A DNA stretch of 33,742 nt from DASPJL01 sp035628645. GTDB lineage: Bacteria > Bacteroidota > Bacteroidia > Cytophagales > Cyclobacteriaceae. The DNA lies in the NCBI GenBank assembly GCA_035628645.1, contig DASPJL010000087.1:1-33742 (forward strand). Direction: 5' to 3'. The position numbers and the translations under genes are program-made. Below the pieces are notes generated by a model. It was not told where the DNA came from, searched no databases, and saw only the letters and a program-made list of their open reading frames with translations. Within the stretch, counting starts at the first letter, position 1. Each line of letters begins with the position of its first letter. This document shows, one piece after another, positions 8,359 to 14,747 of this stretch.

Positions 8359-9294
8359 ATGGAAAGCAGAATATTAGGAATACACCATATTACAGCCATT
8401 GCTGGAAATGCAAAACGCAATTATGAATTCTATACCCAGGTACTCGGACTTAGAATGGTGAAGAAAACTGTAAACTTCGATGATCCTGGCACATATCACT
8501 TTTATTATGGAGATGAAGTCGGTTCACCGGGAACAATCCTTACTTTCTTTCCATGGGAAGGCATTAGTTCGGGTAAAAATGGAACAGGAATGGCTACCGA
8601 AATCGGTTATTCCGTCCCTGATAAAAGTCTGGAATTCTGGATGGAGCGTTTTAAAAAACACAATGTAAAATACAATGCTCCAGGTGAAAGATTTGGTGAG
8701 CAATACTTGTCCTTTCAAGATCCTGATGGTCTTCGTCTTGCCTTGATTATTCCTAAATCAAAAGATGAAAGAAAAGCCTGGGAAACAAATGAAATAAACT
8801 CATCCGTAGCGACCAAAGGGTTTCACAATATTACTTTAACCCTTAGGGACAGAACCGGGACGGCAACTGTTTTAACGGAAATTTTAGGCTATAAATTAAC
8901 AGGACAGGAAGGAAATCTATACAGGTACACTACCGATGCTGTGGAGAATGCTTCCATAATAGACATATTAGAAGCGCCATTTGAAGGAAGAGGAAATAAT
9001 GCCGGCGGAACAATCCACCACATCGCCTTCCGAGTAAAGGATGAGGAAACCCTAATGGCTTATCGTGAAAAAGTTGTACAATACACTTTAGGAATCACAG
9101 AGAAAATAGACAGAAACTATTTCTTTTCCCTTTACTTTAGAGAGCCTGGAGGCGTGTTGTTTGAAATTGCCACTGATAATCCCGGATTTGGTATTGATGA
9201 ACCAGTCAGTGAATTGGGAAAATCATTGAAATTGCCTCCGCAATATGAATCAAACCGTAAACAAATTGAACAAATATTGCCAGCTTTGAATTAA
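8359..9294 (+). CDS. VOC-family ring-cleaving dioxygenase (MhqE/MhqO/PcpA type)
   Basis: 311 residues with two vicinal-oxygen-chelate halves: residues about 1-130 (ILGIHHITAIAGNAKRNYEFY, LSFQDPDGLRLALI) and about 153-290 (GFHNITLTL, GGTIHHIAFRV, FREPGGVLFEIATD). Candidate metal ligands are His9/10, His220/221 and Glu269. Their spacing matches the His-His-Glu site of the hydroquinone dioxygenase PcpA. The family cleaves hydroquinone or catechol-like rings, and in Bacillus the related MhqE/MhqO proteins protect against quinones. The next genes, rpiA (17-bp gap) and an MhqD-like esterase, are in the same operon, supporting an electrophile-detoxification role. The substrate is inferred. The gene is likely controlled through the FNR-type boxes upstream. 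Confidence 0.88.
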   Translation: MESRILGIHHITAIAGNAKRNYEFYTQVLGLRMVKKTVNFDDPGTYHFYYGDEVGSPGTILTFFPWEGISSGKNGTGMATEIGYSVPDKSLEFWMERFKKHNVKYNAPGERFGEQYLSFQDPDGLRLALIIPKSKDERKAWETNEINSSVATKGFHNITLTLRDRTGTATVLTEILGYKLTGQEGNLYRYTTDAVENASIIDILEAPFEGRGNNAGGTIHHIAFRVKDEETLMAYREKVVQYTLGITEKIDRNYFFSLYFREPGGVLFEIATDNPGFGIDEPVSELGKSLKLPPQYESNRKQIEQILPALN

Positions 9295-9311
9295 CAAATT
9301 ATAAAATATCC

Positions 9312-9989
9312 ATGGAAGCCAAAAAGTTAGCCGCTGAAAAGGCTGTAGAATTCATTGAAAGTGGAATGGTTGTAGGACTTGGAACAGGTTCTACAGCCAA
9401 TTATGCAATAAAAAAAATAGGCGAAAGGGTTAAGGAAGGGCTGAAAATTACTACCGTTGCAAGTTCCGGTCAAAGTGAAGACCTGGCGCAAGAATCAGGA
9501 ATACCCATGACGACTTTTTCAGAAATCCAGGGAATAGACATCTACCTAGACGGTGCTGATATGGTCGACAAAAACAGCAATCTGATCAAAGGAGGTGGAG
9601 GCGCACTTTTGAGAGAAAAAATCTTGGCAGCGCACAGCAAACAATTCTATGTAATGGTCGATGAGTCGAAACTGGTAGAGACACTTGGACATTTTCCGTT
9701 ACCTGTAGAGATTACGCCTTTTGCTTCAACCTTTACCATAAATAAAATTGAACGTCTGGGCTGTATTGCCAAAATAAGGCAAATGAACAATGAAGATTTT
9801 ATAACTGAAAATGGGAATCTGGTGGTAGATTGCAAATTTCAGCAAATAGCTGATCCTGCCATTTTGAATATACAACTCCATTTGATTCCGGGAGTGGTGG
9901 AAACAGGATTGTTATTAAACACTATGGTTAGTTCAGTGATAGTAGGATATAAAAATGGAACTGTAAAAGAAATAAAAAGGGAGGGATAA
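9312..9989 (+). CDS. rpiA: Ribose-5-phosphate isomerase A
   Basis: 225 residues, normal length for RpiA. Diagnostic motifs are GLGTGSTANYAI (22-33, phosphate-binding loop), LDGADMVD (79-86) and KGGGGALLREK (93-103, containing the catalytic-base Glu102). It interconverts ribose 5-phosphate and ribulose 5-phosphate in the non-oxidative pentose phosphate pathway, in the cytoplasm. It is 17 bp after the dioxygenase gene and its stop codon directly abuts the next start (TAAATG), so the three genes are co-transcribed. A housekeeping sugar isomerase inside a quinone-response type operon is unusual. It may link detoxification to NADPH supply through the pentose phosphate pathway (speculative). Confidence 0.95.
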   Translation: MEAKKLAAEKAVEFIESGMVVGLGTGSTANYAIKKIGERVKEGLKITTVASSGQSEDLAQESGIPMTTFSEIQGIDIYLDGADMVDKNSNLIKGGGGALLREKILAAHSKQFYVMVDESKLVETLGHFPLPVEITPFASTFTINKIERLGCIAKIRQMNNEDFITENGNLVVDCKFQQIADPAILNIQLHLIPGVVETGLLLNTMVSSVIVGYKNGTVKEIKREG

Positions 9990-10610
9990 ATGCACGAGAA
10001 ACGAATTATAACCGGTGGAAGGAAACTGGCCGATGCAACAAAAGCTTTGATTATGATTCATGGACGAGGGGCTTCTGCTGAAGATATACTATCCATCGCC
10101 AGACATTTGAATGTAAAAGATTATGCTTTATTTGCTCCTGAAGCTACCAATAACACATGGTATCCTTATTCATTTCTTGCACCACCGACGCAAAATGAGC
10201 CCAAGCTTTCCTCCGCATTAAGTATTCTTAATGAGATTGTTGACGACATCAACGAAGGCGGAATAGCTTCGGAAAACATATATTTTCTTGGTTTTTCACA
10301 GGGAGCTTGCTTAACTCTTGAATTTACCACCCGAAACGCCAGGAAATGGGGCGGTGTGGTTGCTTTTACAGGAGGACTAATTGGCGACAAAATTTATCCC
10401 GACAATTACAAGGGTGATTTTGAAAATACTCCAATATTCATTGGAACAAGCAATCCCGATCCGCATGTTCCGGTAGAAAGGGTAAATGAAACCACCAAAA
10501 TTTTAAAACAATTGCATGCTTCCATTACTGAAAAAGTATATCAAAATATGGGGCATACCATCAGCCAGGATGAAATAGAATTGGCAAACAAATTAGTATT
10601 TACAAACTAA
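9990..10610 (+). CDS. Phospholipase/carboxylesterase-family alpha/beta hydrolase (MhqD-like)
   Basis: 206 residues, a compact alpha/beta hydrolase. The first part has MIHGRGASAEDIL (oxyanion region), the nucleophile elbow is GFSQGA with Ser103, and the remaining triad members are probably Asp157 (SNPDPHVP) and His189 (NMGHTIS). The protein family includes MhqD, induced by hydroquinones in Bacillus together with ring-cleaving dioxygenases, which matches the dioxygenase two genes upstream. It starts immediately at the rpiA stop codon, implying translational coupling. A small dyad TACAT-N5-ATGTA (10612-10626) follows the stop. The true substrate is unknown; esters or lysophospholipids are possible. 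Confidence 0.87.
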   Translation: MHEKRIITGGRKLADATKALIMIHGRGASAEDILSIARHLNVKDYALFAPEATNNTWYPYSFLAPPTQNEPKLSSALSILNEIVDDINEGGIASENIYFLGFSQGACLTLEFTTRNARKWGGVVAFTGGLIGDKIYPDNYKGDFENTPIFIGTSNPDPHVPVERVNETTKILKQLHASITEKVYQNMGHTISQDEIELANKLVFTN

Positions 10611-10730
10611 TTACATTCATGATGTAGTAATTTGGTTTTGTGCTAATGTGGAAGTGAAAAAGCATCACAAAAGCCAACCATTTTCGAATGAATTGTCAGC
10701 GTAGAAATTTTTAAACTACTCAGGTCTTTT

Positions 10731-10887
10731 ACCACCCGGCCGTGCCGGCACCCCTCCTTGAAAAAAGTAGGGGAAGGGATAATTGGAATGGGTTTAAAAA
10801 TTAACAAAATGGAGAAAAACAACATATTTAATGGGCTTGTAGATTGCCAAGTCTTCCTTCAAGGAGGGAGACTTAGAGGGTGGTGAG
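10731..10887. repeat. Pair of related repeat elements in inverted orientation
   Basis: The left element (10731-10780) reads ACCACCC, a CCGGC/GCCGG mini-hairpin (10736-10748), then CCCCTCCTTGA and AGGGGAAGGG. The right element (10849-10887) contains AAGTCT-TCCTT-c-AAGGA-ggg-AGACTT as a near-perfect hairpin, followed by GAGGGTGGTGAG. The reverse complement of the right one also reads ACCACCC and then CCCTCCTTGA, so the two are diverged inverted copies. They occupy most of the 333-bp gap 10611-10943, in which I see no gene. Confidence 0.5.
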
Positions 10888-10943
10888 TTGTTACGAAATC
10901 TTTAAAAATCGATTATTCAAATCAACATAATCATTTATTAATC

Positions 10944-11222
10944 ATGCAAATACAAACACAATTTAAAGAAGACGAAGGGCTGTTCTTCATGGAAGAAAAT
11001 GGAGAAAAATTAGCCAAAATGCATCTTCGAAAGAGAGGAAATGACCGAATAATTATAGAACACACGGAGGTTTCTGAAAAGCTAAAGGGTCAGGGAGCAG
11101 GAAAAAGACTGGTGGATCATGCCGTAAATTACGCGAGAAAAAACCATTTAAAAATTGTTCCCCTGTGTCCTTTTGCCAAATCTGTATTTGAGAAAATTGA
11201 TGACTACAAAGATGTGCTTTGA
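10944..11222 (+). CDS. Small GNAT-fold N-acetyltransferase (YjdJ type)
   Basis: 92 residues, the usual length of the minimal GNAT family that includes YjdJ-like proteins. A short beta-sheet half (FFMEENGEKLAKMHLRKRG, IIIEHTEVSEKLKGQG) leads into the acetyl-CoA pyrophosphate loop GQGAGKRLVDHAVNYARK (residues about 50-67). It ends with KIVPLCPFAKSVFEKIDDYKDVL, the conserved P-x-CPF/Y-xx segment of this family. The acceptor substrate is not known; some family members act on small molecules or protein N-termini. It lies between the esterase and the Crp/Fnr-family regulator, after a repeat-filled gap, so it may have its own promoter. Confidence 0.88.
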   Translation: MQIQTQFKEDEGLFFMEENGEKLAKMHLRKRGNDRIIIEHTEVSEKLKGQGAGKRLVDHAVNYARKNHLKIVPLCPFAKSVFEKIDDYKDVL

Positions 11223-11294
11223 TTTCGATGCTAACAAAGCCATTCAAGGATAACGGCGTCAAAAAGGAAGGTTAAGTTTAGATTATAGAAACTC

Positions 11295-11304
11295 TGATTA
11301 ATCA
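11295..11304. promoter_or_regulatory. Short palindrome just before the Crp/Fnr-family regulator gene
   Basis: TGATTAATCA is a perfect 10-bp palindrome ending 12 bases before the ATG at 11317. It resembles an FNR half-site pair (TGAT/ATCA) with a two-base instead of four-base spacer, so it is only a weak autoregulation candidate. Confidence 0.25.
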
Positions 11305-11316
11305 CTAATTTAGTGG

Positions 11317-11901
11317 ATGGATTTTCACATGATTCTTGATTCGGTCGGAAAACACATAACCCTCGATGAAAATGAAAAAGAACTTTTCACTTCCCTTCTT
11401 CAATATAAAAAAATCCGGCATAGACAATATCTTTTAAATGAGGGAGAAATTTGTTTATGGTCCGCCTTCGTATTTAAGGGATGTTTAAAAGGATTTACGA
11501 TGGATAAAAACGGATTTGATCACATTTTAAGCTTTGCTCCTGCCGGCTGGTGGATTGCAGACTTGTACAGTTTGATTTCCGGGAAACCTGGTAAAATGAA
11601 TATAGAAGCAGTGGAAGAAACAGATGTTTTCTTATTATCTAAAAAAGATCAGGAAACCTTGTATGTTCGGGTACCCAAATTTGAACGGTTCTTTCGCATT
11701 ATTACGGAGAATTCACTTGTAGCCAGCCAGCAACGATTACTGGATAACCTGAGCTTAACCGCTGAAGAACGATACCTAAAATTTTGTACCATTTACCCTA
11801 CCCTTATTAATCAATTACCTCAAAAGCAAATAGCCTCTTATATTGGGGTCACTCCTGAGTTCTTTAGCAGAATGCGGAGTAACCTTCTTCGAAAGAAATA
11901 G
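11317..11901 (+). CDS. Crp/Fnr-family transcriptional regulator
   Basis: 194 residues. The N-terminal cyclic-nucleotide-binding-like sensor domain (about 15-125) is followed by a dimerization helix (about 126-145) and a C-terminal helix-turn-helix (LPQKQIASYIGVTPEFFSRMRSNL as successive short segments, 167-190). In the recognition helix, Glu181, Ser184 and Arg185 are spaced exactly as Glu209, Ser212 and Arg213 of E. coli FNR, which read TTGAT. This fits the FNR-type boxes at 8222-8258. There is no N-terminal four-cysteine cluster, so oxygen sensing by an iron-sulfur cluster is unlikely and the signal is unknown. An alternative start is Met5 (11329). Similar regulators in Bacteroidota often flank stress or detoxification genes. 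It is followed 57 bp later by a pirin gene. Confidence 0.9.
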   Translation: MDFHMILDSVGKHITLDENEKELFTSLLQYKKIRHRQYLLNEGEICLWSAFVFKGCLKGFTMDKNGFDHILSFAPAGWWIADLYSLISGKPGKMNIEAVEETDVFLLSKKDQETLYVRVPKFERFFRIITENSLVASQQRLLDNLSLTAEERYLKFCTIYPTLINQLPQKQIASYIGVTPEFFSRMRSNLLRKK

Positions 11902-11958
11902 GAATTTATTTCCTTAGTCTAAAACTACTTTATTTCCAGGGCCAAATGAATAAATGTT

Positions 11959-12813
11959 ATGAGAACTGTCAAGAAAATACATAGGGCGATAAGTTCGCCT
12001 GTCGCAGATTTGGTTACTTTTAGAGCGCTTCCTACAAACTCCGTAGACCACATTGATCCATTCTTATTTTTAAACCATCACGGCTATCAACGTTATCCAA
12101 AAAACAACCACGGTTTGCCCTTCGGACCTCATCCTCACAGAGGTTTTGAAACGGTAACGTTTATATTGAAAGGCGATCTTGCGCATAAAGATAACAGTGG
12201 AGCTGAAAGTGTAATTGAAGCCGGAGGAGTACAATGGATGACCGCCGGAAAAGGGCTGATACATGCTGAAGTTTCTTCGGAAGAGTTTATCAAAAATGGC
12301 GGCGAACTGGAAATATTACAGCTTTGGGTAAATCTTCCGGCAAAATATAAAATGGTTGATCCTGCCTACACTGGTTTACAGAAAAAAGACATCCCCACAA
12401 TTGAAAGAGATAATGGGAACGTAATGCTACAGGTAATCTCCGGAAAGTGGGACGACATCAAAGGTGCATTCAAACCATTGGTGGATATCCAATTAGCTAC
12501 TTTGTTTTTTAAACCCACCGGAACTTATAACACTTCCATCTCCATCGAAAGAAATATATTTTTTTATGTGATCAAAGGGAAAATCCGGGTAAACGGACGA
12601 GAGGCAAAAATGCATGATTTGGTCGAATTCAAAAATGACAACGAACAACTTGAAATAGAAGCATCGGAGGAAAGCATCATATTATTAGGGCATGCACTTC
12701 CTTTCAACGAACCCATAGTAGCACAAGGACCTTTCGTCATGAATACGGAAGCGGAAATCATGAAAGCTTACCAGGATTACCGAAACGGCGCTTTCGGAAT
12801 ATGGAAAGATTGA
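11959..12813 (+). CDS. Pirin family protein
   Basis: 284 residues, a bicupin of normal pirin length. The metal-binding residues are visible: His58 and His60 in FGPHPHRGFETVTF, and His102 and Glu104 in TAGKGLIHAE. The C-terminal cupin (about 175-275) contains NIFFYVIKGKIRVNGREA and ILLGHALPFNEPIVAQGPFVMNT, the conserved pirin ending. Bacterial pirins bind iron. Some, such as YhhW, oxidize quercetin, while others modulate metabolism or stress responses. Its position after a Crp/Fnr-like regulator and close to a quinone-type dioxygenase supports a redox or aromatic-compound response role (inference). It is cytoplasmic, with no signal peptide. Confidence 0.94.
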   Translation: MRTVKKIHRAISSPVADLVTFRALPTNSVDHIDPFLFLNHHGYQRYPKNNHGLPFGPHPHRGFETVTFILKGDLAHKDNSGAESVIEAGGVQWMTAGKGLIHAEVSSEEFIKNGGELEILQLWVNLPAKYKMVDPAYTGLQKKDIPTIERDNGNVMLQVISGKWDDIKGAFKPLVDIQLATLFFKPTGTYNTSISIERNIFFYVIKGKIRVNGREAKMHDLVEFKNDNEQLEIEASEESIILLGHALPFNEPIVAQGPFVMNTEAEIMKAYQDYRNGAFGIWKD

Positions 12814-13035
12814 CAGCAAACAACACATCTATTTGCAGAACATTTATAAATCATTTGCTTAATAATTTATCCAACAATTATTAAAATATTCATTAAGGAC
12901 TAACCGTCTTGATGCGTATTAGACACATGGAGTGTTAAACCTTTATAAAAAGGTAAGCAAAGCAGGGATACGACTTTTAGGTATTCATTTTTTGTAGGAA
13001 AACACCACTAGGCCAAACAGAATAATTGCATACGC

Positions 13036-13210
13036 ATGAAATGAGCAAATACAGAAGCATACCTGAATGAGGATGATTGTCATGCGAATTCCATGTGGCA
13101 ACTAAAAACAAATTATACTCACATGAAATGAGCATATACAGAAGCATACCTGAATGAGGATGATTGTCATGCGAATTCCATGTGGCAACTAAAAAACAAA
13201 TTATACTCAC
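13036..13210. repeat. Tandem direct repeat (87 and 88 bp) ending at a start codon
   Basis: Unit 1 (13036-13122) and unit 2 (13123-13210) are identical except for one substitution near base 12 and one extra A in an A-run. Both begin ATGAAATGAGC and end ATTATACTCAC. A third ATGAAA begins at 13211 and is the start of the metallophosphoesterase gene, where similarity stops. The stretch before unit 1 (about 13000-13035) faintly resembles the repeat end. Each unit thus carries an ATG-AAA-TGA two-codon reading frame. The preceding part of the gap (12814-13035) holds only an AT-rich dyad, TAATAATT/AATTATTA (12860-12883), and no gene. Confidence 0.9.
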
Positions 13211-14011
13211 ATGAAACCTGTTATTTTATTGCTGCTCCTTTCTACAGGCATCGCCGGCTGTTCCTCATTTGAATATAGTCCAAACCAGGTATTTGACAAC
13301 GAATCTTTACAAAATATTAATGCTAAAAATATTGAGAAATTAACTTCTGCAACGCCCAACGGTGACACTATAAGATTTGTAATCACCGGAGATACACAAA
13401 GGTCCTATGATCAAATTGCCGGTCTTGTCGATACAATTAATTCTATTCAGAATATAGACTTCCTGATTATTGCCGGGGACCTCTCTGAGTTCGGCCTTCT
13501 TAAAGAAATGGAGTGGATAGAAGACGGCTTTTCTAAACTAAATATCCCTTATATTGCTGTTATCGGAAATCATGATTTAGTAGCCAGAGGTAGTGCAGTT
13601 TTTCAAAGAATGTTTGGGGAACTAAATTACTCCTTCACATATAATGGCACTAAATTCCTTTGCCACGACACCAACAGCAGAGAATATAATTTTAATGGAA
13701 AAGCGCCAGACATAGAATGGATTAAAAAAGAACTACAAACTCAAGAAGGTGTAAGGTCCTTTGTAGCCATTTCTCATGTCCCTCCTATTTCATCAGATTT
13801 TGACCCCAAATTAATCAATCCTTATACTTCATTGTTTTTGGAAACAGAAGGCTTTTTAGGCTCCTTTTATGGACACACACACAATTTTGAAGAATTTATT
13901 TATCAAGATTCTAATGTGCTAAATGTCATTACAAGTGCGATTGAAAAAAGAGAATTTCTTTTGGTAACAATTGTCAAAGACAGCATTCATTATGAACGAA
14001 TATTTTTTTAG
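13211..14011 (+). CDS. Calcineurin-like metallophosphoesterase, lipoprotein
   Basis: 266 residues. A lipoprotein signal ends at GIAGC (Cys17), so the enzyme is membrane-anchored outside the cytoplasm. All metallophosphoesterase motifs are present in order: GDTQ (60-63), GDLSEFG (89-95), GNHD (119-122), SHVP (188-191) and GHTH (221-224), giving the dinuclear metal site. The substrate is unknown; the family covers phosphodiesters, nucleotides and protein phosphates. The ATG sits exactly where the upstream 87-bp tandem repeat ends, and the 3' end overlaps the following outer-membrane-protein gene by 20 bp. Together these imply a two-gene unit with a duplicated leader. Confidence 0.93.
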   Translation: MKPVILLLLLSTGIAGCSSFEYSPNQVFDNESLQNINAKNIEKLTSATPNGDTIRFVITGDTQRSYDQIAGLVDTINSIQNIDFLIIAGDLSEFGLLKEMEWIEDGFSKLNIPYIAVIGNHDLVARGSAVFQRMFGELNYSFTYNGTKFLCHDTNSREYNFNGKAPDIEWIKKELQTQEGVRSFVAISHVPPISSDFDPKLINPYTSLFLETEGFLGSFYGHTHNFEEFIYQDSNVLNVITSAIEKREFLLVTIVKDSIHYERIFF

Positions 14012-14597
14012 ATTTTTCCCTATAATAATTTTACTTATTACAGGCAATTCCGTTGGTTATGCACAAATGGCTAAATTTCTTATCCCTAATGAAACCATTG
14101 TGCAATATGCCGGCAGTATCGGATATTTCAGTTTAGGCGCGGGTTACAAGATTTTTAAAAACAATAGAGGAAATATAGATTTCAATTATGGATATGTTCC
14201 TGCTTCCAAAGGTGGTAAATTAAACATTCTCACCACAAAATTTTCCTACAAGCCATTTGAGATCAGAATAAAGAATTGGGCAAAAATATACCCTTTCAAT
14301 CCAGGCATTTTCATTACCTATACATTCCATAAGAATCTGGGCTTAAGCTTCCCACCTGATCAATACCCTAAAGGTTATTATTTCTGGTCAGAATCCGTCC
14401 GGCCACATTTATCATTAAGTAATGAGCTACAGCTAAACATAAAAGATCTTATAGACAAATCTTCCATTAATGCAATAAGTATATATTCGGAATTCAACAC
14501 CAATGATTATTACCTGATCAATTTTTTGGAAAATCCATCTGCTTTATCTCTTGAGGACATTTTTAAAATGGGAATTGGAATGAGGTTAAAGTTTTAA
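13992..14597 (+). CDS. Small outer-membrane beta-barrel-like protein, function unknown
   Basis: 201 residues from the ATG at 13992. An upstream in-frame ATG at 13971 lies deeper inside the preceding gene and would put seven residues ahead of the signal peptide MNEYFFRFFPIIILLITG...GYAQ. The mature part has alternating hydrophobic and polar strands (SIGYFSLGAGYKIF, GNIDFNYGYVPA, PGIFITYTFHKNLGLSF) and ends in MRLKF, a C-terminal phenylalanine signal for outer-membrane barrel insertion. The size suggests 8-10 strands. I do not recognise a named family. The start lies inside the end of the metallophosphoesterase gene (20-bp overlap), so the two are translationally coupled and probably work at the same envelope process. 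Confidence 0.75.
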   Translation: MNEYFFRFFPIIILLITGNSVGYAQMAKFLIPNETIVQYAGSIGYFSLGAGYKIFKNNRGNIDFNYGYVPASKGGKLNILTTKFSYKPFEIRIKNWAKIYPFNPGIFITYTFHKNLGLSFPPDQYPKGYYFWSESVRPHLSLSNELQLNIKDLIDKSSINAISIYSEFNTNDYYLINFLENPSALSLEDIFKMGIGMRLKF

Positions 14598-14633
14598 TAA
14601 TGCTATTTCTAAGGGAAATTGCTGTCGCCAAAC

Positions 14634-14665
14634 ACTTTCCAAAAGTTTTTAAACTTTTGGAAAGT
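14634..14665. repeat. Palindromic hairpin element, copy 2
   Basis: Perfect 15-bp arms ACTTTCCAAAAGTTT (14634-14648) and AAACTTTTGGAAAGT (14651-14665) are separated by TT. It lies between the convergent ends of the small outer-membrane-protein gene and the TonB-receptor-like gene. The arm sequence is the same as in copy 1 at 2010-2057, 12.6 kb away. It could work as a bidirectional transcript end. Confidence 0.75.
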
Positions 14666-14747
14666 ACTACTACTCAGGAAAAAAGGAAAATACTGAAAAT
14701 GTTTTGCTCATTATCAATCTGAAGAATTCCTATGTTTTTAGCTTGCT

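Noticed and set aside
10612..10626. Dyad TACAT-N5-ATGTA after the esterase gene as a terminator or regulator site
   Set aside because: It has only 5-bp arms and no T-run, so it is easily found by chance in AT-rich DNA.
10900..10943. FNR-type box before the GNAT gene
   Set aside because: The best match has two mismatches in one half-site and no -7 box at a suitable distance.
12860..12883. AT-only dyad TAATAATT/AATTATTA after the pirin gene as a terminator
   Set aside because: The stem has no G or C pairs and no useful T-run, so it would be unstable.
12977..13210. Minus-strand 77-codon frame with a 29-residue tandem peptide repeat
   Set aside because: The repeat is explained by the 87-bp DNA duplication (29 codons). 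The frame depends on the leader of the opposite gene, and the peptide resembles no protein I recognise.
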